A stretch of 64,000 nucleotides of DNA from Microbacterium sp. C7(2022) (GTDB lineage: Bacteria; Actinomycetota; Actinomycetes; Actinomycetales; Microbacteriaceae), in contig NZ_JAPEHV010000001.1 of assembly GCF_028823665.1 (NCBI RefSeq), positions 1-64,000 on the forward strand. The letters are read 5' to 3'. The position numbers were made by a program, and so were the translations under genes. How positions within the stretch are numbered: position 1 is the first letter of the stretch; the number at the start of each line of letters is the position of its first letter. The notes under the pieces are model-generated. The model ran no database searches and was not told the origin of the DNA. It worked only from the letters and a program-made list of their open reading frames with translations. Positions 14,201 through 21,343 of this stretch are shown piece after piece.

Positions 14201-15446
14201 GAGCGCATCCGAGGTGACGATCACACCGGCCGGCGGCGAGGTCGTGGTCGAGCCGGGTGCCGAGGTCACCATCGACGTCGAGAACCGTTACGACGTCGGC
14301 GGGATCGACGTGCGCAAGGTGATCATCGGCGCCGGCGGCGAGCTCGGCAGCAACGCGAACTTCGTCGTATCGCTGTCGTGCACGTGGGAGATCCAGGGCG
14401 AAACGGTGGAGATCGACATTCCCGGACCCCTGCCCTTCCCCGCGCTGCGACTGCTCAACGAAGCCAACGGATACGCCAATTCGTATGAGGGCCTTCCGAA
14501 CGGCGCTGAGTGTGTACTCAGTGAGGTCGAGAGCGGCGGTGCGACCGGAGTCATCATTGTGACTCGTGACGGCACGAATGCCCTCGACGGCACCGTCACG
14601 GTGACGGAGAACAGCAGCGTGGAGATGGTCGTCATCAACGTCTTCGCGTCGGGCGATCTGATCATCGAAAAGCAGGTCACGGGCGACGGCGCCGAATACT
14701 TCGGCCAGGGCCCCTTCACGGTGCACGTGACGTGCACCCTCGAAGAGGACCTGCTTCCAAGGCTCACCGTGTACGACGAGGACGTGATTCTCGGGGGCGA
14801 TCAGCCACTTGAAGCGACGATCACGGGCATCCCGACGGGATCCGAGTGCACGGTGACCGAAACGGATTCGGCACGCGCCAACGAGGTGACGATCGAACCG
14901 GCGTCCGTGGTGATCGGCGGGCCGCTCGCTGACCCGGTGACCGTGACGGTGACCAACACCTTCCTGATCGGTCAGGTGACGGTCGAGAAGGTGATCACTG
15001 GCGGCGGAGCAGACGAGTTCGGTGCAGGGCCGTTCGAGGTCACGCTCCAATGCATCGATCCCGAGACCGGCGACGTGTGGACGAACATCCCCGGCGGGGC
15101 CGTTCGTACACTCGACGACTCCAACGAGTACTCCACCACGTACGAAGCGCTCCCGGTGGGCGTGTGGTGTGGTGTCGCCGAGACCGATGACGGTGGGGCG
15201 GATGCTACGCGTCTGCTCGACGCTGATGGGAACGAGATCCCGCAGGTCGACCTGACGGGGGAGAGCACCGACGGGTACTACGAGATCCTCGACAGCACCG
15301 AGCTGATGTTCACGCTCGAGAACACCTTCGAGCCGCCGCTGCCGGCGACGGGTCTCGACGCGCGCGTGATCGGCTTCGCGGGTGGACTGGCGGCAATCAT
15401 GATCGCCGCCGGACTGGTATTCGTCCTACGACGTCGCGAGGTGTAG
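5256..15446 (+). CDS. Giant LPXTG-type surface protein with DUF11-like and 14 DUF5979-like repeats
   Basis: This 3,396-residue protein occupies 10.2 kb. It begins with a signal peptide (cleavage about residue 36, AAFA/ADGD). Residues about 37-1790 hold roughly nine DUF11-like immunoglobulin-fold segments, each opening with a xxxKxxxP-type strand and ending in phrases such as VTNTVDG. From about residue 1792 to 3360 there are 14 DUF5979-like repeats of 100-125 residues: each opens G-x-(I/L)-x-V-x-K, has a central cysteine (xCTW or similar), then P-x-G-A-E-C-x-V-x-E-T-D, and closes V-x-N-T-F. The C-terminus is LPATG (3362-3366), a hydrophobic helix and RRREV, a classical sortase sorting signal. 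It should be covalently attached to the cell wall and act as a long stalk or adhesin; the ligand is unknown. No sortase gene is in the window. Confidence 0.93.
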   Translation: MARQHPRQLRRWLAALTAVTLAAASVLVGVAPAAFAADGDVQVTKTASVSEVVPGQTFSYSIVVSCTSITTGCNDAVLTDSVPGELIVNSVTIGAGLSGTSSVDGQDVEVDFDMPTASGGSGIPGGTTGIITISVTVRDPLPYELNGTTLTNTAVTDASTQTSGPLDSSADVTLVIPLDLDVDTSKTMDPASAVATPGLPVTATVSAQNTSNANVDTVTLTDPVDPTAADNPFDVLPFTGIGTVTYPDGAETAQVLVWDDTTQAWVPGPVVTAPDQPTAPASVDPADVKGVQVVFTSTDDPGIAAGSTGSAEIGMEQPDDVQELPTTTVTNTVDGTVDLDGNTDSDDASATHEIVAEDIDITASKEFDPNEVAAGDSSTATITATNDSDFALTDMTITEPALTDPDDPYAGGFDASMAFGGFTDGIDYPQGATGASITYYYDDGTSEGPLDFADGAEPPAPSGTVVRFEITFTGDIASGGSTEIPFDVDTDPDQAGYPATITNVATVDGTGPAGGNVSVDVDDDLLVYEKHLETIMDKSIYPSEILDRPGEWVLVTLSGQLAPFPGSTTDATEIVVQEPQTVPYDVDGTFWDKFDATEITNTAVPPNTTMTINYWNGSEWVPLLDENGDPVSVEGPVDNFTMELTPEQQEEIEGLQFVYTADDGSSLPPGTTVAPHFTAEIRDSERDTTTTFPDDPDGPTYAIENCGSSSASGEDGLQSTFAATAADCDEINLDPFDPDEGPDALDKDISPNTVVARSQDNVRAHLYWSTGGLSGVDQMVIQDESAPPVLTGDPDEDAAALAGSFYDAFDLISIDAITPEMDPHLQYDQIVAIEIWDGTSWGPIVNDPCPCDGSFPGVTLQNPERAAALAVRLVFEEGSGRVDATDPTAPPVGSGVSRSSGNDREVSLHFRLRDERRSDGSPVMGYQDYNIDDDDPTIGTVLDVANATGTDASGETVIDTDDADTIAILDVPLNVNLTKTWSNSPFGLPIEGTTQADYPTGRVTLDVQNLTATKVDHLRIEDPTPGAPETPFEYFDLLFFSTISTPSGADAAQTTVTLARDVDGDGVADSTSVLTRDEALTLGPAFLANVVGVTVDFYGRIDSDAHGVVVMDLRLRTETRSSTPIVLDSTTDPIPDPLTNYALATVEDAGGGVDGENVTEADASATVEFDQLNLEVAGEKVFTPDEQTEPDDSPVVMTLSVQPQGSARTGATRITDRDESFWNAFDYVGIDPSFVLTDPINRVRMDVLTGVTYTVVGDTIVATGGAWQNGQTLTEEEFLADPLPFGVTEDEIQGVRFSFTQLDDQGNPVQWENPTNPRQDVPVLVQRRGELRTGGEVPSDRADLAPAPDEAAPGEFTNDINVYACAILGPSCDQEDASSPNVVSAAASDTIYYRHLPSAVTIEKTPDAGEQVFPGAVIPYTISVTNTGEWPIENPVITDEPDAGVLMLDPDAGDAGPYAYALSGTPAGSTGLPMPVDPADVTVTVSGELYTFTFPEGTNLEVGETYTITIDMVTVPGVPANTVINNDAGVSGDRIFDECNGTGPATSTCETTTNVQVLSAGAARSGKLVRTVDDELGQFNSNTGEDCGPVTNPDLVPDGETFYTATCVPISKPGGEVVWRMAIANTGNIPMDRLMLVDRLPTPGDTGAISDIERGSQWSPIFIPGSIEFPDRQPTSWSYRVTTGDVCTDDLSVTEWDTCPAGEWVEAGDVQDAATITGVQTLIDLSGQPLMPGEILLMDARSITPAESETAGTNTIAWNTVATGAHVTLPQSTGSQDMVPVEGTKTGVALATGDLEVLKTTSGPGEDFAPDPLTVTLQCVSAVGTPVETELDPITLQLTPDVAQPVEDLPYGAECEIVEGDNGQISSSGTGGVVVGPDNPEGSPVGEATLDNYYDVAGLEISKSVESEAVDQDGTPIEYGLFTVAVTCTFVGEVVLADGYAVSPMIISLDADETVTLTGLPANATCMVGETDTDGAESTTTTGTNADGDVPATDDTSITIVLTPDADNAVTNAVEFDNVFGDGSLVLTKVVEPADSPFAEGPYLVQVDCVLDGESTWSDEIVLGPDPNDASVPATVQIDGIATGSECTVVETDDGNATTTTIETSPVTIVSDESVNVTITNTFAEGSATVKKDFAGDTSWADSAFDVTITCIDVTSGELFVVIPGGAVRTLDESNSYTTTYERLPAGAYCILNETDPGNSASSEIYDDATGEPVSFWQVQGDVERSFTVVNTFEVGSIDVTKESSGDGEGLWDDAEFTVSLSCTAEIDGIVTEIDIPGGPTRTVTVGETVTYEALPPGAECTVTEIDDGGASSSVITPNGGEIVVGGPDEPVLVTVDNTFDVGQLVVTKTLSGDAADWAVIGSFDIDLSCTWNGETIDILGGSARTLSAAGAFTTTYDDLPDGAECTVTETDDSGAAAVTLTPNDGTVTIEPGAEVDVTVDNRFDDGAIALHKTVVSDAVDAEGEPIGYGPFELSVDCTFLGAPVWGDGYTASPMVITIDADADAEITGLPAGSECTVSETDSDDAAGVVISGTTADGDITPSDETGVTFVVSPLDEGQTTVEIDVENTFDSGSLTLEKVIDPVDSPFASGPYTVAVSCALDGDVTWAGDVVFDAASDDPSTADDDTDFTATIENIATGSECSFEETDMGYADEYTIDPTTVVIGSGADEVVTVTVTNTYLEGSVTVQKVLEGDTYWAPDSFAITIDCTDPDFPERVIEIPGGADRTLDESNGYATTYSPLPVGAECELTETDDGYASSTVFEDANGQPVDTWTVTEDDDLQFTLVNTFVTDEIEVTKIASGDGAELWATDTFTVHLDCTWNGEPIEIPGGADRTLQITGDPATSTVVYEQLPPGAECEVTEPDTGGASSFTIEPNDGEDTAVGTVTVGDGDEPVAVTIDNTFDVGEIVVTKEITGDGADWVNGEEGIVAEFEVTLSCTWNGGEIEIPGGAVRTLSTDTAMSTTYEDLPDGAECVLEETDSASASEVTITPAGGEVVVEPGAEVTIDVENRYDVGGIDVRKVIIGAGGELGSNANFVVSLSCTWEIQGETVEIDIPGPLPFPALRLLNEANGYANSYEGLPNGAECVLSEVESGGATGVIIVTRDGTNALDGTVTVTENSSVEMVVINVFASGDLIIEKQVTGDGAEYFGQGPFTVHVTCTLEEDLLPRLTVYDEDVILGGDQPLEATITGIPTGSECTVTETDSARANEVTIEPASVVIGGPLADPVTVTVTNTFLIGQVTVEKVITGGGADEFGAGPFEVTLQCIDPETGDVWTNIPGGAVRTLDDSNEYSTTYEALPVGVWCGVAETDDGGADATRLLDADGNEIPQVDLTGESTDGYYEILDSTELMFTLENTFEPPLPATGLDARVIGFAGGLAAIMIAAGLVFVLRRREV
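10948..14293 (+). repeat. Five-domain block duplicated inside the giant surface protein gene
   Basis: DUF5979-like repeats 2-6 (about 10948-12590) and 7-11 (about 12591-14293) are the same ordered set of five domain types. Repeats 2 and 7 share ...DG.PI.YG..., 3 and 8 share DSPFA.GPY, 4 and 9 share GDT.W..., and 5/10 and 6/11 pair similarly. Repeats 13 and 14 again resemble types 3/8 and 4/9. The array therefore grew by copying a block of about 1.65 kb, not one domain at a time. Confidence 0.75.
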
Positions 15447-15514
15447 TGAAATGCGGTGGCATGGATGCCCCCCGATAGGATGGGGTGTAACCGTCTCGAC
15501 TACGGGGGGAATCC

Positions 15515-16801
15515 ATGCCAGGCATCGTGATCGTCGGCGTTCAGTGGGGTGACGAGGGCAAGGGCAAGGCGACTGACCTCCTCGGTGAGCGCACCGACTG
15601 GGTGGTGAAGTTCAACGGCGGTAACAACGCCGGCCACACCGTCGTCATCGGCGACGAGAAGTACGCGCTCCACCTGCTACCGAGTGGCATCCTCTCCCCG
15701 GGGGTGAACGCCGTCATCGGCAACGGCGTCGTAGTCGACCTCGAAGTGCTCTTCGCGGAACTCGATGCCCTCCAGGCTCGCGGGCTCGACACCTCGCGAC
15801 TGCGTGTGAGCGCCAACGCCCATATCATCACGCAGTACCACCGCACGATCGACAAGGTCACCGAGCGATTCCTCGGTAAGCGCCAGATCGGCACCACCGG
15901 TCGCGGAATCGGGCCAGCCTACGCCGACAAGATCAACCGCGTGGGCATTCGGGTACAGGACCTCTTCGACGAGAACATCCTGCGCCAAAAGGTCGAGGGC
16001 GCCCTCGACCAGCGCAACCACATGCTCGTCACGCTCTTCAATCGGCGCGCGATCACCCCGGACGAGATCGTTGACGATCTGCTCTCTTACGCCGAGCGCC
16101 TGCGGCCGATGGTCGCCGACACCGGCTTGCTGCTCAATCGTGCGCTCGATGACGGTGACGTCGTGGTCTTCGAGGGCGGTCAAGCGACCATGCTCGACGT
16201 CGACCACGGTACCTACCCGTTCGTCACTTCCTCATCCGCCACGGCCGGTGGCGCCGCGACGGGCTCGGGAGTCGGACCCAACCGCCTCGACCGCATCGTC
16301 GGAATCGTGAAGGCGTACACGACGCGTGTGGGATCGGGTCCGTTCCCCACCGAGCTCTTCGACGAGAACGGCGACTTCCTGCGAAAGCGCGGGTTCGAAT
16401 TCGGTACGACCACCGGGCGGCCGCGTCGTGTCGGCTGGTATGACGCGCCGATCACCCGCTACGCCACGCGCATCAACGGCATCACCGATCTCGTGCTCAC
16501 CAAGCTCGATATCCTGAGCGGTCTCGACAAGATTCCGGTCTGTGTCGCATACGACGTGGATGGCGAGCGGTTCGACGAGGTCCCCGTCAACCAGTCTGAC
16601 TTCCACCACGCCACCCCGATTCTCGAGTACTTCCCGGGCTGGAAGGGTGACATCTCGAAGGCACGCACGTTCGAGGACCTGCCCATCGAGGCACAGGAGT
16701 ACGTGCTCGCACTCGAGGCGATGAGCGGCACCCGCATTTCGGTGATCGGCGTCGGCCCCGCCCGCGACGCGGTGATCGTCCGCCACGACCTCGTCGACTG
16801 A
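15515..16801 (+). CDS. purA: Adenylosuccinate synthetase
   Basis: PurA makes adenylosuccinate from IMP, aspartate and GTP, the first step from IMP to AMP. The N-terminus carries the GTP-binding P-loop [14 protein letters not shown], and [29 protein letters not shown] and [17 protein letters not shown] match the family's IMP and metal sites. Length is 428 residues, normal for bacteria. GGGGGGA at 15504-15510 is the ribosome binding site; a TAGGAT hexamer at about 15475 may be the -10. The stop codon overlaps the start of the lactonase-family gene (TGATG), so the two are translationally coupled. Confidence 0.97.
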   Translation: MPGIVIVGVQWGDEGKGKATDLLGERTDWVVKFNGGNNAGHTVVIGDEKYALHLLPSGILSPGVNAVIGNGVVVDLEVLFAELDALQARGLDTSRLRVSANAHIITQYHRTIDKVTERFLGKRQIGTTGRGIGPAYADKINRVGIRVQDLFDENILRQKVEGALDQRNHMLVTLFNRRAITPDEIVDDLLSYAERLRPMVADTGLLLNRALDDGDVVVFEGGQATMLDVDHGTYPFVTSSSATAGGAATGSGVGPNRLDRIVGIVKAYTTRVGSGPFPTELFDENGDFLRKRGFEFGTTTGRPRRVGWYDAPITRYATRINGITDLVLTKLDILSGLDKIPVCVAYDVDGERFDEVPVNQSDFHHATPILEYFPGWKGDISKARTFEDLPIEAQEYVLALEAMSGTRISVIGVGPARDAVIVRHDLVD

Positions 16802-17832
16802 TGCGCTTCCTGCTGGGCGGGTACACGCCCGACATGGACGGCCGCGCATCGGGGATCGGGATGCTGGTGGCTGGCGAGCCGGATTCTTCTCTCGCCGGCG
16901 GCCCGCTGTCGTTCCAGGGCACGGTGGCCGAGGCTGACTCGCCGTCGTGGGTTGCCGCGCACCCCTCTCTCGATGTGGTGTACGCCGCGATCGAGAAGAC
17001 GGGCGCCGTCCAGGCGTATCGACGCACGGGGGAAGCATCTTTCACCGCGTTCGGAGATGCCGTCAACGCGGGCGAAGCGACCTGTCATGTCGCCGTCGCG
17101 CCAGACGGCTCGTCGCTGATCGCCAGCTGCTGGGGCGACGGGCGTGTCGTGCACATCGATGTCGACTCCGCCGGGACGCCGCGTGCCTCCGCTTTGGGTG
17201 CCGCCGCTGCCGATCCGTACGCAGGCTTCGAGGAGCGCGTGTCACGCGCCCACTCCGCACGCTTCCTGCCGGATGGACGCATCGCGACTGCGGATCTCGG
17301 GTTCGACCTGATCAGGTTCTGGCGCGGGAGCCGCGATGGCCTGGTTCTCGACCACGAGGTCGTGTTGCCCCGCGGCAGTGGCCCGCGCCACATGGTGTTG
17401 CACCCGAGCGGCCACCTGCACGTGGTCACCGAGTATTCGTGTGAGGTGTTCACGCTCGCCGAGGGGCGCGATGGCCGCTGGGCCGTGATTGGCGGTACGC
17501 CACTGGGCGGCCTGCCCGGCGACGCGGCGGCCGAGCTTGCGCGCTCACGCGACGGCGAGTACTTGTACGCGGGCCTGCGCGGCAGCAACACCATTGCGGT
17601 GTTGCGCGTGCGTGACGGCGGCGACCGCACCGAGGCGGTCGCGCTGGTCGACTCGGGCGTCAACTGGCCGCGCCACCACCTCGTGGTTCGCGACACACTC
17701 CTCGTGGGTGGTCAGCTGTCCGACGAAGTCGTCTCGCTCTCGCTCGATATCCGCACCGGCGTTCCGGGGCGTCCGCGCCACCGGGTGGAGGCGCCGTCGG
17801 TGACGTGCCTCCTCCCGGTGAGCGCCGCGTGA
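16801..17832 (+). CDS. Lactonase family protein (6-phosphogluconolactonase-like beta-propeller)
   Basis: The 343-residue product matches the YbhE/Pgl seven-bladed beta-propeller lactonase family. It shows the typical opening strand LLGGYTPD, blade motifs such as SPSWVAAHPSLDVVYAA and ARFLPDGRIATADLG, and GSGPRHMVLHPSG, a characteristic family motif. In the pentose phosphate pathway such proteins hydrolyse 6-phosphogluconolactone, but the family is broad and the substrate here is not proven. No signal peptide is seen. It overlaps purA by one base and likely shares its transcript. Confidence 0.85.
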   Translation: MRFLLGGYTPDMDGRASGIGMLVAGEPDSSLAGGPLSFQGTVAEADSPSWVAAHPSLDVVYAAIEKTGAVQAYRRTGEASFTAFGDAVNAGEATCHVAVAPDGSSLIASCWGDGRVVHIDVDSAGTPRASALGAAAADPYAGFEERVSRAHSARFLPDGRIATADLGFDLIRFWRGSRDGLVLDHEVVLPRGSGPRHMVLHPSGHLHVVTEYSCEVFTLAEGRDGRWAVIGGTPLGGLPGDAAAELARSRDGEYLYAGLRGSNTIAVLRVRDGGDRTEAVALVDSGVNWPRHHLVVRDTLLVGGQLSDEVVSLSLDIRTGVPGRPRHRVEAPSVTCLLPVSAA

Positions 17833-17834
17833 CG

Positions 17835-19706
17835 CTACGGCAGGACGATCTCGAAGTCGGGGTCGCCGGGCTGAAGCACGCTCAGCAGCGTCTCGAGCAC
17901 GCCGAAGTCGCCGGTGACATCAATTCCGTCCTGTGACACGTCGCCGCCGGCGACGGCGAGCAGACGCGCCTTCGTGAGGGTGATGTGCAGCTGCGCGTCA
18001 TCGACAGGCTCGCGCTCGGCGTAGACGAGGACGCCGTTGCGCAGTGTCACGCGGAAGCTGCGGCCAAGGTCGCTGAAGGTCACGTCAGTGGCCAGATCCA
18101 GATGCCACGCACGCGGGCCGTCTACCTGGATCGCGAACGCGTCGAACAGCTGCTCGGGACTGAGCTGCGCCACAATTGACGGCGCATCGGTCTTGGTGGG
18201 GGTGCCGAAGTTGCCCTCGGTGAGTTCGGTTGCGCCCGACAGGAAGAAGTTCCGCCACGTCCCGTTCTCCGAACCGTAGCCGAGCTGGGTGAGGGTGTCA
18301 GCGTAGAGTGCGCGCGCGCTGGCGTGGCTCGTATCCGTGAACACTGCGTGGCTGAGCAGCGTGGCCGCCCAGCGGTAGTCACCCGTGTCGTAGGCGGCTT
18401 GAGCGATCTCGACGACGCGGTCGATGCCGCCGATGGCCGACACGTAGCGGGTGGCCAGCTCGCTCGGAGTGTGCGCCCACAGGTTGGCAGGGTTGCCGTC
18501 GAACCAGCCCATGTACCGCTGGTAGATGGCCTTGACGTTGTGACTGACCGACCCGTAGTAGCCCCGGGCGTTCCACGCGTTCTCGATCGCAGGCGGCAGC
18601 TCGATCGCCTCGGCGATCTCGGTACCGGTCATGCCTCGGTTGAGCATGCGCAGCACCTGGTCGTGAAGGTATCCGTACAGATCGCGCTGCGTCGAGAGGA
18701 ACGTGTGGATCTCGTCTGCTCCCCAGGTCGGCCAGTGATGCGAGGCGAAAACGACGTCGGTGCGGTCGCCGAAGGTGTGGATTGCTTCGGTCAGGTAGCG
18801 GGACCACACGTGAGGGTCGCGTACCAGCGCGCCGCGCAGCGTGAGCAGATTGTGCAGGTTGTGGGTCGCGTTCTCTGCCATGCACAGCGCGCGATACTTC
18901 GGGAAGTAGAAGTGCATCTCCGCCGGCGCTTCGGTGCCCGGCGCCATCTGGAACTCGATTTCGACGCCGTCGACCGTGTAGGTCTCACCGGTGGTGGAGA
19001 TGTCCTTCGTGGGGACGATGATGCCGATCCACCCGGTCGACGTGGTCTGGCCGAGACCAGCGCCCACCTGACCCTTCGGGCCGCGGGCCAGCTTCGCGCC
19101 GTACATGTAGCCTGCGCGGCGACCCATGGCCGTTCCGGCATACACGTTCTCGGCGACCGAGTGCTCGACGAAGCCTTCGGGTGCGATGATCTCGACGGCC
19201 CCCGAGTCCACCTCTTCTTGCGAGGTGATGCCGAAGATGCCACCGAAGTGGTCGATGTGGCTGTGCGTAAAGATGACCGCCTTCACAGGCCGGTCGCCGC
19301 GGTGCTCGCGATACAGCTTCAGGGCGGCTGCCGCGGGCTCGGCCGAGATGAGCGGGTCGATGACGATGACGCCGTTGTCGGTCTCGATGAACGAGATGTT
19401 CGACAGGTCGAACCCGCGCACCTGGTAGACACCCTCGACGACCTCGTACAGACCGTGCTTGGCGGCCAGGGTCGACTGACGCCACAGGCTCGGGTTCACC
19501 GTGTCGGGGGCCTCGCCGGTCAGGAAGTTGTACGACTCGGCGTCCCAGACGACGTCGCCGTCGTCGTTGCGGATCACGAGGGGATCGATCGTGCCCAGAA
19601 ATCCGCGGTCGGCGAGGGCGAAGTCGGCGTCGTCGTCGAACGGCAGGCTCTCGCGGAGTCCGCGGTTCGCGGCAACGATGGCGTCGGTGGGGTCAGAGAA
19701 GGTCAT
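17835..19706 (-). CDS. Alkyl/aryl-sulfatase with metallo-beta-lactamase fold (SdsA1-like)
   Basis: The 623-residue protein matches the linear primary/secondary alkylsulfatase family. The zinc-binding signature THSHIDHFGG lies about residues 160-170, and further metal-site stretches include a conserved ENATHN segment and ASHHWPTWG. After the MBL domain come the helical dimerisation domain and a C-terminal SCP2-like domain that binds the hydrophobic chain (from about residue 500). These enzymes release sulfate from alkyl sulfates such as dodecyl sulfate. Known members are often periplasmic; here I see no clear signal peptide, so it may be cytoplasmic. Start 19706 (MTFSDP) has GGAGCG just upstream. 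It converges with the lactonase gene with 2 bp between stops. Confidence 0.92.
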   Translation of the reverse strand: MTFSDPTDAIVAANRGLRESLPFDDDADFALADRGFLGTIDPLVIRNDDGDVVWDAESYNFLTGEAPDTVNPSLWRQSTLAAKHGLYEVVEGVYQVRGFDLSNISFIETDNGVIVIDPLISAEPAAAALKLYREHRGDRPVKAVIFTHSHIDHFGGIFGITSQEEVDSGAVEIIAPEGFVEHSVAENVYAGTAMGRRAGYMYGAKLARGPKGQVGAGLGQTTSTGWIGIIVPTKDISTTGETYTVDGVEIEFQMAPGTEAPAEMHFYFPKYRALCMAENATHNLHNLLTLRGALVRDPHVWSRYLTEAIHTFGDRTDVVFASHHWPTWGADEIHTFLSTQRDLYGYLHDQVLRMLNRGMTGTEIAEAIELPPAIENAWNARGYYGSVSHNVKAIYQRYMGWFDGNPANLWAHTPSELATRYVSAIGGIDRVVEIAQAAYDTGDYRWAATLLSHAVFTDTSHASARALYADTLTQLGYGSENGTWRNFFLSGATELTEGNFGTPTKTDAPSIVAQLSPEQLFDAFAIQVDGPRAWHLDLATDVTFSDLGRSFRVTLRNGVLVYAEREPVDDAQLHITLTKARLLAVAGGDVSQDGIDVTGDFGVLETLLSVLQPGDPDFEIVLP

Positions 19707-19778
19707 GTCACGCTCCAATCCCTTCGATCATGTCGCGGATTCTTCGGCGACGGAAGAGCGGTCACCGAGAGTTCATCG

Positions 19779-20939
19779 CTAGATCTTCGCGTCTTGGTGC
19801 GGGATCACCACCTGCTTGATGATGAGAAGAATGGATGCCGTCACCGGCACCGCAATGAGGGCACCGAGCAGTCCGAGCAGGGTGCCGCCGACCAGCGCGC
19901 CGATCACGACGAGCGACCCCGGTACCGCCACAGCCTTGTTCATCACTCGCGGCGTGAGCACGTATGCCTCGATTTGCATGTAGGTCAGGTAGGCCAGCGC
20001 GAAGATGAGCGCGGCGACCGGGTTGAGCAAGAGGGCGACGCACGAGCCGATGATCCAGAACAAGACCGGACCGACGAGCGGAATGATCGTGATGCAGAAG
20101 GCGACGACCGCCATCAACGCGGCGAACTGCAGACCCAGGATCAGGTACATGATGAGGGTGAAGGTGGCGTTGAAGAACGCGAGCATCACCATGCCCATCA
20201 GGTAGCCACCGATCGACTCGGTGATCTCTTCCGTGAGCGACGAGACCTTCGCGCGGCTGCGTGCCGGCGCCAGGCGGTACAGCCCCTGCTTCATCGCGTC
20301 GAGCGATGCCAAGAAATACAGGCTCAGCACGATGACGATGATGCCGCCCGAGATCGCGGTGCCGACACCGAAGACGACCTGCAGCACGCCGCCGCCGATG
20401 GTGGCGATGTTGCCGGGGTCGGAGAGGAATTTCAGCACCTCGTTGGTGAGCGATTCGATGGGGTCGCCGAAGGTCGACTCGAGCCACGTGTAGACGTTCG
20501 ACTGTTGGAAGTTGGCGACGATCGAGGGGATGTCCTGGATGAACTGAGCGACCTGCGCGATCACCGTGGGGATGATCAGGAGCAGAACGGCGGTGAGGAC
20601 GAGGGCAAAGGCGCCGTACACGATCACGATCGACCAGCCGCGGGCGACCTTGCGCCGCTCGAGCATTCGAACGGCGGGGTCAAGCCCGAGCGCGACGAAC
20701 AGTGCGAACGCGATGTAGATGATGACCGTCGACAGATTGCCGATGGCAAGTCCCAACACGAGAGCCACCAGCCCACCGAGGGTCAGAGAGAATCCCACTC
20801 CGAACGGGTTGCTGAGCGCACGCCAGCGGGCGAAGCCGGTGGGCAGATCGGGGGAGGTGGCATCCGAACCCGCAGTCTCGGGTGCAGTCGCGGGAACGGC
20901 TGCGGTCGGAGTCGGCGGCGTCTGGGGGGCGTCGGTCAT
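19779..20939 (-). CDS. AI-2E family transporter (PF01594-type)
   Basis: The 386-residue protein has about eight membrane segments arranged as the AI-2E transporter family: a paired N-terminal set (residues about 49-100), a long extramembrane helix with QFIQDIPSIVANFQ, and a C-terminal block containing PLVGPVLFWIIGSCVALLLNP and GTLLGLLGALIAVPV. Despite the name, members export diverse substrates including autoinducer-2 or act as Na+/H+ antiporters; none is certain here. The N-terminal 40 residues are Pro/Ala/Thr-rich and probably disordered. A TAAGGT hexamer (20946-20951, minus strand) six bases before the ATG may be a leaderless -10, though AAGGTGAG could also act as a ribosome site. Confidence 0.85.
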   Translation of the reverse strand: MTDAPQTPPTPTAAVPATAPETAGSDATSPDLPTGFARWRALSNPFGVGFSLTLGGLVALVLGLAIGNLSTVIIYIAFALFVALGLDPAVRMLERRKVARGWSIVIVYGAFALVLTAVLLLIIPTVIAQVAQFIQDIPSIVANFQQSNVYTWLESTFGDPIESLTNEVLKFLSDPGNIATIGGGVLQVVFGVGTAISGGIIVIVLSLYFLASLDAMKQGLYRLAPARSRAKVSSLTEEITESIGGYLMGMVMLAFFNATFTLIMYLILGLQFAALMAVVAFCITIIPLVGPVLFWIIGSCVALLLNPVAALIFALAYLTYMQIEAYVLTPRVMNKAVAVPGSLVVIGALVGGTLLGLLGALIAVPVTASILLIIKQVVIPHQDAKI

Positions 20940-21005
20940 GTACTCACCTTAGTGACGTGACTCAGCTGATGCTCAGGTATCTTCATGATGCGGGGAGGAG
21001 CATCC

Positions 21006-21299
21006 ATGAACGAAGACCCGAGCACCACGCTGAATCGCCTGCGCGGAAGCATCGACAACATCGACGCATCGTTGGTTTATCTTCTTGCCGAGCGATTCAA
21101 GGCGACCAAACAGGTCGGTGTGCTCAAGGCAGAGCACGGGATGCCGCCGTCAGACCCCGCCCGTGAAGAGCGCCAACTCGCGCGCCTGCGTGAACTGGCT
21201 GTCGACGCCGACCTCGATCCCGCGTTCGCCGAGAAGTGGTTCAACTTCGTCGTCGCCGAAGTCATTCGCCACCACACCGAGGCCGCCGACTCGAAGTGA
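21006..21299 (+). CDS. Chorismate mutase (AroQ fold)
   Basis: The 97-residue product matches the AroQ-class all-helical chorismate mutases, which convert chorismate to prephenate for phenylalanine and tyrosine. The opening helix LRGSIDNIDASLVYLLAERF and the KQVGVLKAEHGMPPSDPAREE stretch carry the family's Arg, Lys and Glu/Asp active-site positions. I start it at 21006 (MNEDPS) behind GGGGAGGAG rather than at the upstream ATG. The gene stands alone, between an AI-2E permease and an ABC operon. The last codons are part of a terminator hairpin. Confidence 0.88.
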   Translation: MNEDPSTTLNRLRGSIDNIDASLVYLLAERFKATKQVGVLKAEHGMPPSDPAREERQLARLRELAVDADLDPAFAEKWFNFVVAEVIRHHTEAADSK

Positions 21300-21314
21300 G
21301 CAGGCGGCCTCGGT
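21276..21314. terminator. Terminator hairpin overlapping the chorismate mutase stop
   Basis: ACCGAGGCCGCC (21276-21287) pairs perfectly with GGCGGCCTCGGT (21303-21314) around a 15 nt loop that contains the TGA. There is no long T run. It sits between two convergent genes, so it may act in both directions. Confidence 0.75.
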
Positions 21315-21343
21315 GAGTCTTCCCACGACGTCGCGAGCGGCGA

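Noticed and set aside
18324..20960. Plus-strand open frame of 878 codons across the alkylsulfatase and AI-2E genes
   Set aside because: It spans two well-supported minus-strand genes and the gap between them, and its composition (His/Asp/Arg/Glu-rich) is typical of an antisense frame.
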